Positions 36,530 to 44,496 of a stretch of DNA of 64,000 bases are shown piece after piece. The stretch covers positions 1 through 64,000 of the forward strand of contig JAHJME010000042.1 of NCBI GenBank assembly GCA_018821435.1, read 5' to 3'. The notes below the pieces were generated by a model. That model did no database searches. It saw only the letters and a list, made by a program, of their open reading frames with translations, and had not been told where the DNA came from. Source of the stretch: Alphaproteobacteria bacterium. GTDB lineage: Bacteria; Pseudomonadota; Alphaproteobacteria; Caulobacterales; Caulobacteraceae. The number at the start of each line of letters is the position of its first letter. The first letter of the stretch is position 1. The translations under genes and the position numbers were made by a program.

Positions 36530-37890
36530 CAGGTGGGCCAGGTCTCAGGGCTCATCGCCAGCACTTCGCCGGCGAAGTGCAGGCCGCCGCAGATCAGGAC
36601 ATGGGGCGCCGGGCCGTCGGTTTCCAGGGCGCGGGCGACCGCGTCGGAGACGTTGGACGAGGTCTCGGGCGACAGGCCGGCGCGGATCGCGGCGTCGACC
36701 AGCTCGTCCGTGCTGGCGGCGATCGGGCTGTCGAAGTTGGTGGTGATCACCCGGGGTCGCATCTCGGCGAAGGGGCGGAAGAAGCCCTCGGCGTCCTTTC
36801 GCGCGAACATGCCGGTGACCAGCACCAGCGGGCGCGGATCGCGGTCGATCAGGCGCGAGGCCGCCTCGGCCAGGGCCCGGCCGGCGTGCGGATTGTGGCC
36901 GCCGTCCAGCCAGAGGTCGGCGCCGCGCGCCTTGGCCAACTCGGCCAGCGGGCCGGCGGTCAGACGCTGCATGCGGGCGGGCCAGACGGTGGAGGTGATC
37001 CCTCGGCCCAGGTCCTCGTCCGACAGTTCGCGGTTAAAGGTCAGGGCCGCCGCCACGGCGACGCCGGCGTTCGAAAACTGATAGCCGCCGAACAGGCTGG
37101 GCGCAGGGAGGTCCAGCAGGCGATCGGGCATCTGCACCAACAGCCGGCCGCGCTCCTCCCACGCATCGAAGTCGCGGCCCATCAGCAGCATGGGCGCCAT
37201 GCGGTCGTCGGCCTCGCGCTCGATCATCTCCAGCGCCTCGTCGGGCTGGCGGGCCACGATCACCGGGCGGCCGTGCTTGATGATCCCGGCCTTCTCCCAG
37301 GCGATCTTGGACAGGCCCGGACCAAGCAGTTCCACATGGTCGTAGTCGACCGGCGTGATCACGCTGACCGCCGGGGCGTCGAAGATATTGGTGGCGTCGA
37401 ACCGGCCCCCTAGGCCCACTTCGACGATGCAGAGATCGGCCGGCGTCTCGGCGAAGGCCAGGAACGCCAGGACCGTGGTGATCTCGAAGAAGCTGATGTC
37501 CTGGCCGTCGTTGGCCACGGTCAGCCGGTTGGTGAGGTCGGTGAGCTGCGCGTCGGTGATCAGCTTGCCCGCCAGCCGGATCCGCTCGGCGAAGCGGACC
37601 AGGTGCGGCGAGGTCAGGGTGTGAACCCGAAGGCCCGCCGCCTCGGCGATCGCGCGCAGGTAAGCGACGGTCGAGCCCTTGCCGTTGGTGCCCGCCACAT
37701 GGATCACCGGCGGCAGCTTCTTGTCGGGATTGCCGAGCGCCGCCAGCAGCCGCTCGACCCGGCCGGTGGTCAGGTCGATCAAGGTCGGATGATTGGCGCG
37801 CAGCCGCTGGATCACCGCGTCGGAGGCGCGGATCGGGTCGTGTCCGGGGTCTGGCTGGACCAGATCAGGCGGCGGAGGAAACGCGCTCAC
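36529..37890 (-). CDS. folC: Bifunctional folylpolyglutamate synthase/dihydrofolate synthase
   Basis: A 453-residue Mur-ligase-like enzyme. The ATP site is HVAGTNGKGSTVAYL near residue 60; later signatures are SPHLVRFAERI, VGLGGRFDATN and LDGGHNPHAGRAL. It adds glutamate to dihydropteroate and to reduced folates. The start is GTG 37890 with GAGG close by (one base gap); the family N terminus fits. It overlaps accD by 26 bases, the usual accD-folC order of many proteobacteria. Confidence 0.93.
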   Translation of the reverse strand: MSAFPPPPDLVQPDPGHDPIRASDAVIQRLRANHPTLIDLTTGRVERLLAALGNPDKKLPPVIHVAGTNGKGSTVAYLRAIAEAAGLRVHTLTSPHLVRFAERIRLAGKLITDAQLTDLTNRLTVANDGQDISFFEITTVLAFLAFAETPADLCIVEVGLGGRFDATNIFDAPAVSVITPVDYDHVELLGPGLSKIAWEKAGIIKHGRPVIVARQPDEALEMIEREADDRMAPMLLMGRDFDAWEERGRLLVQMPDRLLDLPAPSLFGGYQFSNAGVAVAAALTFNRELSDEDLGRGITSTVWPARMQRLTAGPLAELAKARGADLWLDGGHNPHAGRALAEAASRLIDRDPRPLVLVTGMFARKDAEGFFRPFAEMRPRVITTNFDSPIAASTDELVDAAIRAGLSPETSSNVSDAVARALETDGPAPHVLICGGLHFAGEVLAMSPETWPT

Positions 37891-38785
37891 GCCTCATCAT
37901 AAGGGTCTTCAGGATTGAACTCAGCTTTTCCGGAAGATCGGCGCGCTTAACGACCTGATCGACCATGCCGTGCTCCACCAGGAACTCGGAGCGCTGGAAG
38001 CCGGGCGGCAGGGTTTCGCGGATGGTCTGCTCGATCACCCGCCGGCCCGAGAAGCCGATGGTGGCGTTGGGTTCGGCCAGGTGGACATCGCCCAGCATGG
38101 CGTAGGAGGCGGTGACGCCGCCGGTCGTCGGGTCGGTCAGCACGACGATGTAGGGCAGGCCCGCGGCCTTCACCTCGTTCAGCGCCAGGGTGGTCCGCGC
38201 CATCTGCATCAGGGACAGCGTGCCCTCCTGCATGCGCGCGCCGCCCGAGGCGGTGAAGATCACCAGCGGCACTTCGCGCTTCACGGCTTCCTTGGCCGCC
38301 TTCACGAAGGTCTCGCCAGCGGCCATGCCCAGCGAGCCGCCCATGAAGGTGAAGTCCTGGACGATCACCATCGCCGGCTGGCCCATGATGTGGCCGTAGC
38401 CAACCGCCATGGAGTCCTGCTCGCCGGTGGCCTTGCGGGCCGCCTTCAGGCGCTCGGGGTACGGCTTGTCGTCCGGAAAGTTCAGCGGGTCGTCGGCGAC
38501 GATCGGCGTCGAGATCCGCTCGTACTTGGCGTCGTCGAAGGTGTAGTCCAGCCGCAGCTTCGAGCCGATCCGCATGTGGTTGCCCGAGGGCGTGACCCAC
38601 ATGGCCGCCTCGAGATCGGGCCGGTACAGCATCTCGCCGGAGTCCGGATCCTTGACCCAGAGGTTCTCGGGCGTGTCCTTCTTGGTCAGGCCACGGACGC
38701 CAGGCGCGATCCGGGAAAGCCAGCCTCGACGCCGTTCTGCGGTCGGGCGACCGGGTTTATCGTTACGCTGTTCAGCCATCGCCAT
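37865..38785 (-). CDS. accD: Acetyl-CoA carboxylase carboxyltransferase subunit beta, without zinc-ribbon cysteines
   Basis: A 306-residue beta subunit of the carboxyltransferase that moves CO2 from carboxybiotin to acetyl-CoA, first step of fatty-acid synthesis. The crotonase-type core is clear: FMGGSLGMAAGE, FTASGGARMQEG and DPTTGGVTASYAMLGD. The N-terminal zinc ribbon normally has four cysteines in two CxxC pairs; here the same place reads ENLWVKDPDSGEM and WVTPSGNHMRIG with no cysteine. The rest is intact, so it is functional in appearance. It lies between trpA (5 bases upstream) and folC. ATG 38779 is an alternative start. Confidence 0.93.
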   Translation of the reverse strand: MAMAEQRNDKPGRPTAERRRGWLSRIAPGVRGLTKKDTPENLWVKDPDSGEMLYRPDLEAAMWVTPSGNHMRIGSKLRLDYTFDDAKYERISTPIVADDPLNFPDDKPYPERLKAARKATGEQDSMAVGYGHIMGQPAMVIVQDFTFMGGSLGMAAGETFVKAAKEAVKREVPLVIFTASGGARMQEGTLSLMQMARTTLALNEVKAAGLPYIVVLTDPTTGGVTASYAMLGDVHLAEPNATIGFSGRRVIEQTIRETLPPGFQRSEFLVEHGMVDQVVKRADLPEKLSSILKTLMMRRERVSSAA

Positions 38786-38790
38786 GGTTT

Positions 38791-39624
38791 TCAGACCGCC
38801 GTAAGGCCCCGACGCGCGAAGCGCACAGCCTTAGCTAGAGAATCGACTTTGGAAAGAACTCGCCGGGTCACGTCTTCGTTCAATTCCACTGCTTCGGCCA
38901 CTTCGTCCACAAGGGCGGAGCCGACGACCACCGCATCGGCGACCTGGGCTATAGCTGCCGCGCGCTCCGGTGTCTTGATTCCGAAGCCGACGGCGACCGG
39001 AAGACCCGACGCCTTGCGGATCCGCTCGACGTTCGGCGCGACGGCGGCGGCGTCCGCCTCCTTCACGCCCGTCACCCCGGCGACCGAGACGTAGTAGACG
39101 AACCCCGACGCCCGGCGGATCACCGTGGGCAGGCGCTTGTCGTCGGTGGTCGGCGTGGTCAGGAAGATCAGCGCCATCCCGTTGGCTTCCAGCGCGTCGG
39201 CCAGCGGATCGGCCTCTTCCGGCGGGCAATCGACCACGATCATCCCGTCCACGCCGGCGACGGCGGCGTCGCGGGCGAACGCCTGGAAGCCCCAGGTCAC
39301 CAGCGGGTTCATGTAGCCCATGAGAATCACGGGGGTGGTCTGGTCGGCCTCGCGGAAGGCTGCGATCAGCGCCAGCGTGCCTTTGAGCGTCATGCCCTTG
39401 GCCAGCGCCCGTTGCGCGGCGCGCTGGATCGGCGGCCCCTCGGCCATGGGATCGGAGAAGGGGAAACCAACCTCGATCAGGTCGGCGCCAGCCTCGGGCA
39501 GGCCTTTCAGGATGGCCAGCGCGGTCGCGGCGTCGGGATCGCCGGCCATGACATAGGGCACGAAGGCGGCGCGCCCCTCGGCCTTCAAGGCCGCGAAGCG
39601 GGCGTCGATACGGGCTTGGGTCAA
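38791..39624 (-). CDS. trpA: Tryptophan synthase alpha chain
   Basis: A 277-residue TIM-barrel enzyme that splits indole-3-glycerol phosphate to indole and glyceraldehyde 3-phosphate. The catalytic glutamate is in DLIEVGFPFSDP and the catalytic aspartate in MIVVDCPPEEAD. The phosphate loop is in VGFGIKTPE. It follows trpB by 12 bases and precedes accD by 5, in the trpF-trpB-trpA-accD-folC cluster found widely in proteobacteria. Confidence 0.97.
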   Translation of the reverse strand: MTQARIDARFAALKAEGRAAFVPYVMAGDPDAATALAILKGLPEAGADLIEVGFPFSDPMAEGPPIQRAAQRALAKGMTLKGTLALIAAFREADQTTPVILMGYMNPLVTWGFQAFARDAAVAGVDGMIVVDCPPEEADPLADALEANGMALIFLTTPTTDDKRLPTVIRRASGFVYYVSVAGVTGVKEADAAAVAPNVERIRKASGLPVAVGFGIKTPERAAAIAQVADAVVVGSALVDEVAEAVELNEDVTRRVLSKVDSLAKAVRFARRGLTAV

Positions 39625-39636
39625 ATCCGGCGTCCC

Positions 39637-40857
39637 CTAGATCTGACGGCCAAGGTGCGCGGCCACCGTGTTCACGTCCTTGTCGCCGCGGCCGGAGAGG
39701 TTCAGCACCACGACGCCGCCCTTGCCGACGTCGCGAGCGATCTCGCCGATGCGGGCCAGGGCGTGCGCCGACTCGATGGCCGGCAGGATGCCCTCCAGCT
39801 TGGACAGCAGCATGAACGCGTCCAGCGACTCCGCGTCGGTAGCGGTCTGGTAGGTCGCCCGGCCCACGTCGTGCAGCCAGGAGTGCTCCGGTCCGATGCC
39901 GGGATAGTCCAGGCCGGCCGAGATCGAATGGGCCTCGGTAATCTGGCCTTGGTCGTCCTGCAGCAGATAGGTCAGGTTGCCGTGCAGGACGCCGGGACGC
40001 CCGCCGTTGATCGCCGCGGCGTGGCGCTGGGTGTCCATGCCGTCGCCGGCCGCCTCGACCCCGATCAGCTTCACACCCTCGTCGTTGAGGAAGGGGTGGA
40101 AGATGCCGATGGCGTTGGAGCCGCCGCCCACGCAGGCCACGACGGCGTCGGGAAGGCGGCCCTCAGCCTCCAGGATTTGCTCGCGCACCTCGCGACCGAT
40201 CACGGCTTGGAAGTCGCGGACCATCTCGGGATAGGGGTGCATGCCGGCGGCGGTGCCGATCATATAGTAGGTGTCGTGGACGTTGGTGACCCAGTCGCGC
40301 AGGGCCTCGTTCATCGCGTCCTTCAGGGTCGCGGACCCCGAGGTGACGGACTCGACCTGGGCGCCCAGCAGGTTCATGCGGAAGACGTTCGGCTTCTGCC
40401 GCTCCACGTCGACCGCGCCCATGTAGACCACGCAGGGCAGGCCGAAGCGCGCGCAGACGGTGGCGGACGCCACCCCGTGCTGGCCCGCGCCGGTTTCGGC
40501 GATGATCCGGGTCTTGCCCATCCGGCGGGCCAGCAGGATCTGGCCCATGCAGTTGTTGATCTTGTGCGAGCCGGTGTGATTCAACTCCTCGCGCTTCAGA
40601 TAGATCTTCGCGCCGCCGAAATGCTCGGTCAGGCGGCTGGCGAAATAGAGCGGCGAGGGCCGGCCGACATAGTGGGTCAGGAAGCCGCTCAATTCGGCCT
40701 GGAACGCCGGATCCGCCTTGGCCGCCGCATAGGCCGCATCCAGGTCATGGACCAGCGGCATCAGCGTCTCGGGCACGTACTGGCCGCCGTAATCGCCGAA
40801 GCGCCCCTTGGCGTCGGGATAGGCGGCGTAGTCGTTGGGCAGCGTGGGGGCGTTCAA
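39637..40857 (-). CDS. trpB: Tryptophan synthase beta chain
   Basis: A 406-residue PLP enzyme that condenses indole with serine. The PLP lysine is in the HTGSHKINN motif, the phosphate-binding glycines in CVGGGSNAIG, and the start FGDYGGQYVPETL is typical of TrpB1. It forms the alpha2-beta2 tunnel complex with TrpA. It lies 9 bases after trpF. Confidence 0.97.
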   Translation of the reverse strand: MNAPTLPNDYAAYPDAKGRFGDYGGQYVPETLMPLVHDLDAAYAAAKADPAFQAELSGFLTHYVGRPSPLYFASRLTEHFGGAKIYLKREELNHTGSHKINNCMGQILLARRMGKTRIIAETGAGQHGVASATVCARFGLPCVVYMGAVDVERQKPNVFRMNLLGAQVESVTSGSATLKDAMNEALRDWVTNVHDTYYMIGTAAGMHPYPEMVRDFQAVIGREVREQILEAEGRLPDAVVACVGGGSNAIGIFHPFLNDEGVKLIGVEAAGDGMDTQRHAAAINGGRPGVLHGNLTYLLQDDQGQITEAHSISAGLDYPGIGPEHSWLHDVGRATYQTATDAESLDAFMLLSKLEGILPAIESAHALARIGEIARDVGKGGVVVLNLSGRGDKDVNTVAAHLGRQI

Positions 40858-40866
40858 AGCGGTGCT

Positions 40867-41511
40867 CTACGCGCGACGAACGGCGTCGAGGAACGCCGTG
40901 ATCAAGGCCGGGTCCTTTAGTCCGGGACCACGCTCCACGCCAGTGGAAACGTCGACGATGGGCGGACGCGCCGCGGCGATCGCCTCGGCCACGTTCCAGG
41001 AATCCAGGCCGCCGGCCAGGAACCAGGGCCGCTGGAACCGTCGACCCGCCAGCAGCGCCCAGTCGAAAGCGCCGCCCAGGCCGCCCGGCCGATCCGCGTC
41101 CTTCGGCGGCTTGGCGTCGAACATCAGGTGATCGACCACCGTCTCATAGGCGAACGCCGCGGCGACGTCGGAGGACTCCGAGATCGGCAGCGCCTTGATG
41201 ATCCCGCGCCCCGAGCGCCGGGCGATCTCGCGGACCCGCGCCGGCGTCTCCTTGCCGTGGAGTTGGATCAGGTCGGGCCCCAGGCCGGTCATGATCTCAT
41301 CCACCTCGTTGTCCGAGGGATCGACCGCCAGCGCCACGATCTGCACGTTCTTCGCCCGGGCCGGAGGCGCGAGCCGGCCCGCCGCGTCGGGGGCGATGTT
41401 GCGCGGGCTCTTCGGGAACATGACGAAGCCCAGATAGGCCGCGCCACCCTCCACCGCCGCGCGCACCGCCTCGGGCGTCGAGACCCCGCAGATCTTCGTC
41501 TTGGCCGTCAT
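40867..41511 (-). CDS. trpF: Phosphoribosylanthranilate isomerase
   Basis: A 214-residue TIM barrel for the third step of tryptophan synthesis, with the catalytic cysteine in KICGVSTPEA, the catalytic aspartate in LMFDAKPP and the phosphate site LAGGLDSWNV. Start choice is uncertain: ATG 41529 has GAGGAGG only one base before it, whereas ATG 41511 gives the usual family start AKTKICG. No leader peptide or attenuator hairpin rich in Trp codons was seen ahead of it. Confidence 0.93.
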   Translation of the reverse strand: MTAKTKICGVSTPEAVRAAVEGGAAYLGFVMFPKSPRNIAPDAAGRLAPPARAKNVQIVALAVDPSDNEVDEIMTGLGPDLIQLHGKETPARVREIARRSGRGIIKALPISESSDVAAAFAYETVVDHLMFDAKPPKDADRPGGLGGAFDWALLAGRRFQRPWFLAGGLDSWNVAEAIAAARPPIVDVSTGVERGPGLKDPALITAFLDAVRRA

Positions 41512-41529
41512 GGGGTGGAGATAAGCCAT

Positions 41530-41549
41530 CCCTCCTCATTAGGGGAGGG
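41530..41549. repeat. Short palindrome, possible relic of the CTCCCCC element
   Basis: CCCTCC and GGAGGG arms flank a small loop in the 30-base gap between mscL and trpF. It resembles one hairpin of the larger elements and could also weaken read-through from mscL into trpF. Confidence 0.35.
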
Positions 41550-41559
41550 GCGAGGTGGA

Positions 41560-41970
41560 TCACCGCGTCTTGAGCAGATCGCGGATTTCCATCAGCAAGG
41601 CTTCCTGCGGCGGCGGGGCCTCGGGCGCCGCGGGGGCGTCGGCTTCCTTGCGGCGCAGCGTGTTCACCGCCTTGACGATCAGGAACACCACCCAGGCGAC
41701 GATCAAGAACTTGATGCCGGCGTTGATCAGCGCGCCGTACTGGATCGCCACCAGCTCGTTGGCGGCGGTCGCCGGATCGTCGGGCTTCAGCACGATCTCC
41801 AGCTTCGAGAAGTCGACGCCCGAGGTCAGCATGCCGATCGGCGGCATGACCACCTGGTCGACCAGGACTTTGACGATGTCGTTGAACGCGGCGCCGATGA
41901 TCACGCCGACGGCGAGATCGACCACATTGCCGCGGGCGATGAACTCGCGGAACTCCGAGAAAACGCCCAT
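41560..41970 (-). CDS. mscL: Large-conductance mechanosensitive channel MscL
   Basis: A 136-residue channel subunit. The N-terminal amphipathic helix FSEFREFIARGNVVDLAVGVIIGAAF leads into the pore-lining first membrane helix; the second membrane helix is about residues 77-100 and the C-terminal helical bundle includes LLMEIRDLL. As a pentamer in the inner membrane it opens under osmotic down-shock. Length and motifs match the family. Confidence 0.96.
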   Translation of the reverse strand: MGVFSEFREFIARGNVVDLAVGVIIGAAFNDIVKVLVDQVVMPPIGMLTSGVDFSKLEIVLKPDDPATAANELVAIQYGALINAGIKFLIVAWVVFLIVKAVNTLRRKEADAPAAPEAPPPQEALLMEIRDLLKTR

Positions 41971-42000
41971 CAGACCCTCCTATGAGGGCGCGTTGGAAGC

Positions 42001-42291
42001 TTAGCCCTCGTCCTCGGCATTCAGCCGCTCGCGCAGCTCCTTGCCACTCTTGAAGAAGGGGACGTGTTTGGCGCGCACGTCAACCGGCTCGCCGGTACGG
42101 GGATTGCGGCCGGCGCGGGCGTCGCGCGAACGGACCGACAGCGCGCCGAAACCGCGAAGCTCGACGCGACCACCCTCTTCCAGGGCCTCGATCATGCGCT
42201 CAAGGATCACGCCCACAACGCGCTCGATGTCGCGTTGCGTGAGGTGCGGATTCTCCTCCGCAAGTTTCGCGATCAGCTCGGACTTGATCAT
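42001..42291 (-). CDS. ihfB: Integration host factor subunit beta
   Basis: A 96-residue DNA-bending protein of the HU/IHF family, with the beta-arm core GRNPRTGEPVDVRAKHVPFF and N-terminal MIKSELIAKLAEENPHLT. The beta-type features are the RNPRTGE arm and the KELRERL end. With IhfA it bends DNA at sigma-54 promoters and in recombination. ATG 42291 is preceded by GAGGGGCG; the upstream frame is not conserved. It sits one gene away from rpsA, its usual neighbour. Confidence 0.95.
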   Translation of the reverse strand: MIKSELIAKLAEENPHLTQRDIERVVGVILERMIEALEEGGRVELRGFGALSVRSRDARAGRNPRTGEPVDVRAKHVPFFKSGKELRERLNAEDEG

Positions 42292-42426
42292 GCACGCCCC
42301 TCGAACCGGCGCGACCATGGCGAATGCGGTCCCTGCAATCAAGGCGCAAAAGCAGCTTAACCATCTCCTACGGTAAAGCTTGCCCGTCCGTGCGGCGCCA
42401 CAACCCCCGCGCGCGGCGGCAGCGCC

Positions 42427-44382
42427 CTAGAGCGGCGCCCGGATTAGGCTGTCCTCGGCGGCGATCCGGCGGAACACGCGACCGGCGGCTTCGGCGTCGG
42501 CGGCGGGAATTTCCGGGGCCAGGGAGCGCATATCGGTCGTGAAGCGGGCGACGCCGTCGGTGATTCCCGAGACCCGGCTCAGCTCCATCCCGCCGACGGT
42601 CTCCTTGCTGGTCGGCCCACGAACGGTGAAGCCCTTGCCCCCGGCCGGCAGCACCACCTCGGTGGTGGAACGGACGAACAGCGGGAATGGCACCGCATAG
42701 GGCGCGTCGCGATTCGGCCCCGGCTCGCGGCGCGGATACCCCGGCGCGGCGTTGCTGGAGACGGTCACGCGATACTCGCGCACGCCCAGGTCGGGGTTCT
42801 TGCGCCAATCCAGGTCGGCCGTGCCGGACATGCGGACCTCGAAGGCGTCCTTGGCCGCGTCGTCGTTCCACTCGACCTTGTCCACCTCGACCCAGCTCAT
42901 GCTGCCCGAGAGCTGCTGGCGGAAGTTCCGCTCCAGGTCGGCGCGGGGGACCGAGGCCACCATCTGGCGCAGGCCGTTGGCCGCGTCGCCCCGGAAGCGG
43001 TTGACCATCTGCATAGTCGCCGGCGTGTCGAGGCCCTTGGAGGCGTCGAAGCGGGTGGTCGCCTCCAGGAACGGCTCGGCCAGCGGCGGCACGACGATCT
43101 CGACCAGGTCGGACCCGGCGGTGCGGATCGGCAGGGCCCAGCGGTGCGGCGGCGGGCGCAGGGCCTCCAGGCCGCTACGGTCGCCGGTGCGGGTGCCGTC
43201 CAGCCAGTAGGTCTTGCCGTCGATGGTGGCGCGGACGATCACATGGTTGAACGCCGCCAGCGAGGGAAGGCGCTCGTTCATGCCGTCGCCGCCGCCCAGG
43301 CTGACCAGGGCCGGCTCGGCGTCGATCTTCAGTTCCTTGAGGATGGCCAGCAACAGGGCGGTCTTGCCCTTGCAGTCGCCGAACTTGCGCTGCCAGGTCT
43401 GGTCGGCGGCGGCCGGCACATAGCCGCCGTCGCCCATGCCGATGAAGAAGTAGCGGGTCTTGTCCTCGACCAAGCGCAGGGCCTCGAACGCGCGGACCTT
43501 GGGATCCGCGCTCTTGGCCGCGATGGCGTCGATCTCGGCGCGGAGGTCCGAATTGCGGTCGATCACGGCGGCGCGGTCGTAGAGCGGCGCCATGATCCGC
43601 GAAATCTCGTTCCAGCTCTCGAAGCTGGAAGTCTCCAGCGATCCGAGGCGGCGGAACCGGGCCGGCGCGCCCACGGGCGGCTTCGGCGCCTGGGCGCCGG
43701 GCAGGTCCAGGGTCAGGTAGGTCCAGCCGCCGTCCTGGCTCTCTTTGGGCTGGCCGAAACCCTCGGTCGGCCGGTACTTGATCGGCGCGCCGGTGGGCCA
43801 GGACAGCCGCACGCGGTAGCGGCCGGCGACGCCCGGGAAGCCCAGGCCCTCCATGTCGTACGAGCGGTTGCCGGCGACCGGGTCGCGGCCGGTGTGGGTC
43901 CAGGACGCATCCAGGATGTCGCCCACCTGCAGGCCTTCGATCTGCTGGGTGGCGCTCATCCGGCCGTCCAGCATGGCCCGCTCCAGGTCCTGCTCGCGGC
44001 GCAGGACCAGCATCTTCTTGCCCTTGTCCAGCAGGTCGATGGTCTGGCCGTTGCGGATGATCCGCAGGGCGTGGATCGTGACCACCTCGTCCTCCGGGTC
44101 CCAGGTCACGCCGAACGTGGTCTGGGAGGCCAGGCCCTCGGGCTTCAGGATCTTGCGGACGCGGCGGTTGTAGAAGGTGTCGCCCTGCGGCGTGAGCCGG
44201 CTCTGGTTGTCGTCCAGCAGCGTCTGGACCGCTGGGGCGCCTTCGACGGGCGGCGGTTCCGGCATGGCGGCCACGTCCACCCACTTGGCCGGCGGGCCGA
44301 AGCTGGGCTTGGGAGCGGCGAAGGCGGGCGCGGAGATCAGGAGGGCCGCGGCAAGGCTGGCGGCGAAACGGGCGAAACGCAC
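42427..44382 (-). CDS. Exported DUF3857/transglutaminase-like protein
   Basis: A 651-residue protein with a signal peptide ending near AFAAP (residue 23). The DUF3857 domain covers about residues 55-240 and a transglutaminase-like domain about 270-400, with the catalytic cysteine in FGDCKGKTALL, the histidine in FNHVIVR and the aspartate in WLDGTRTGD. The last 230 residues are a beta-rich C-terminal domain. Family members are periplasmic or surface proteins of unknown substrate; the intact triad predicts a cysteine peptidase or amide cross-linking role. It lies between ihfB and rpsA, interrupting that usual pair. Confidence 0.8.
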   Translation of the reverse strand: MRFARFAASLAAALLISAPAFAAPKPSFGPPAKWVDVAAMPEPPPVEGAPAVQTLLDDNQSRLTPQGDTFYNRRVRKILKPEGLASQTTFGVTWDPEDEVVTIHALRIIRNGQTIDLLDKGKKMLVLRREQDLERAMLDGRMSATQQIEGLQVGDILDASWTHTGRDPVAGNRSYDMEGLGFPGVAGRYRVRLSWPTGAPIKYRPTEGFGQPKESQDGGWTYLTLDLPGAQAPKPPVGAPARFRRLGSLETSSFESWNEISRIMAPLYDRAAVIDRNSDLRAEIDAIAAKSADPKVRAFEALRLVEDKTRYFFIGMGDGGYVPAAADQTWQRKFGDCKGKTALLLAILKELKIDAEPALVSLGGGDGMNERLPSLAAFNHVIVRATIDGKTYWLDGTRTGDRSGLEALRPPPHRWALPIRTAGSDLVEIVVPPLAEPFLEATTRFDASKGLDTPATMQMVNRFRGDAANGLRQMVASVPRADLERNFRQQLSGSMSWVEVDKVEWNDDAAKDAFEVRMSGTADLDWRKNPDLGVREYRVTVSSNAAPGYPRREPGPNRDAPYAVPFPLFVRSTTEVVLPAGGKGFTVRGPTSKETVGGMELSRVSGITDGVARFTTDMRSLAPEIPAADAEAAGRVFRRIAAEDSLIRAPL

Positions 44383-44435
44383 TTTGTGGGGCGACCCTTC
44401 GAGAACAAGACGCCTACGATAGAGCGCCGCGCTCC

Positions 44436-44472
44436 AAACGAAAACGGCGGACCGGTTTCCCGATCCGCCGTT
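44436..44472 (-). terminator. Rho-independent terminator of rpsA
   Basis: On the minus strand the stem AACGGCGGATCGG (44472-44460) pairs with CCGGTCCGCCGTT around a GAAA tetraloop, 13 pairs including one T-G wobble, followed by TTTTCGTTT. It begins 25 bases after the rpsA stop. Confidence 0.88.
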
Positions 44473-44496
44473 GAACGCGTGGATTAGGCGGTGGGC

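Noticed and set aside
37865..38785. accD as a pseudogene because the zinc ribbon cysteines are missing
   Set aside because: The frame is intact, the catalytic core motifs are complete and the gene sits in its conserved cluster.
41512..41559. Tryptophan leader/attenuator before trpF
   Set aside because: No Trp-codon-rich short frame or competing hairpins; only a short palindrome related to the intergenic repeats is present.
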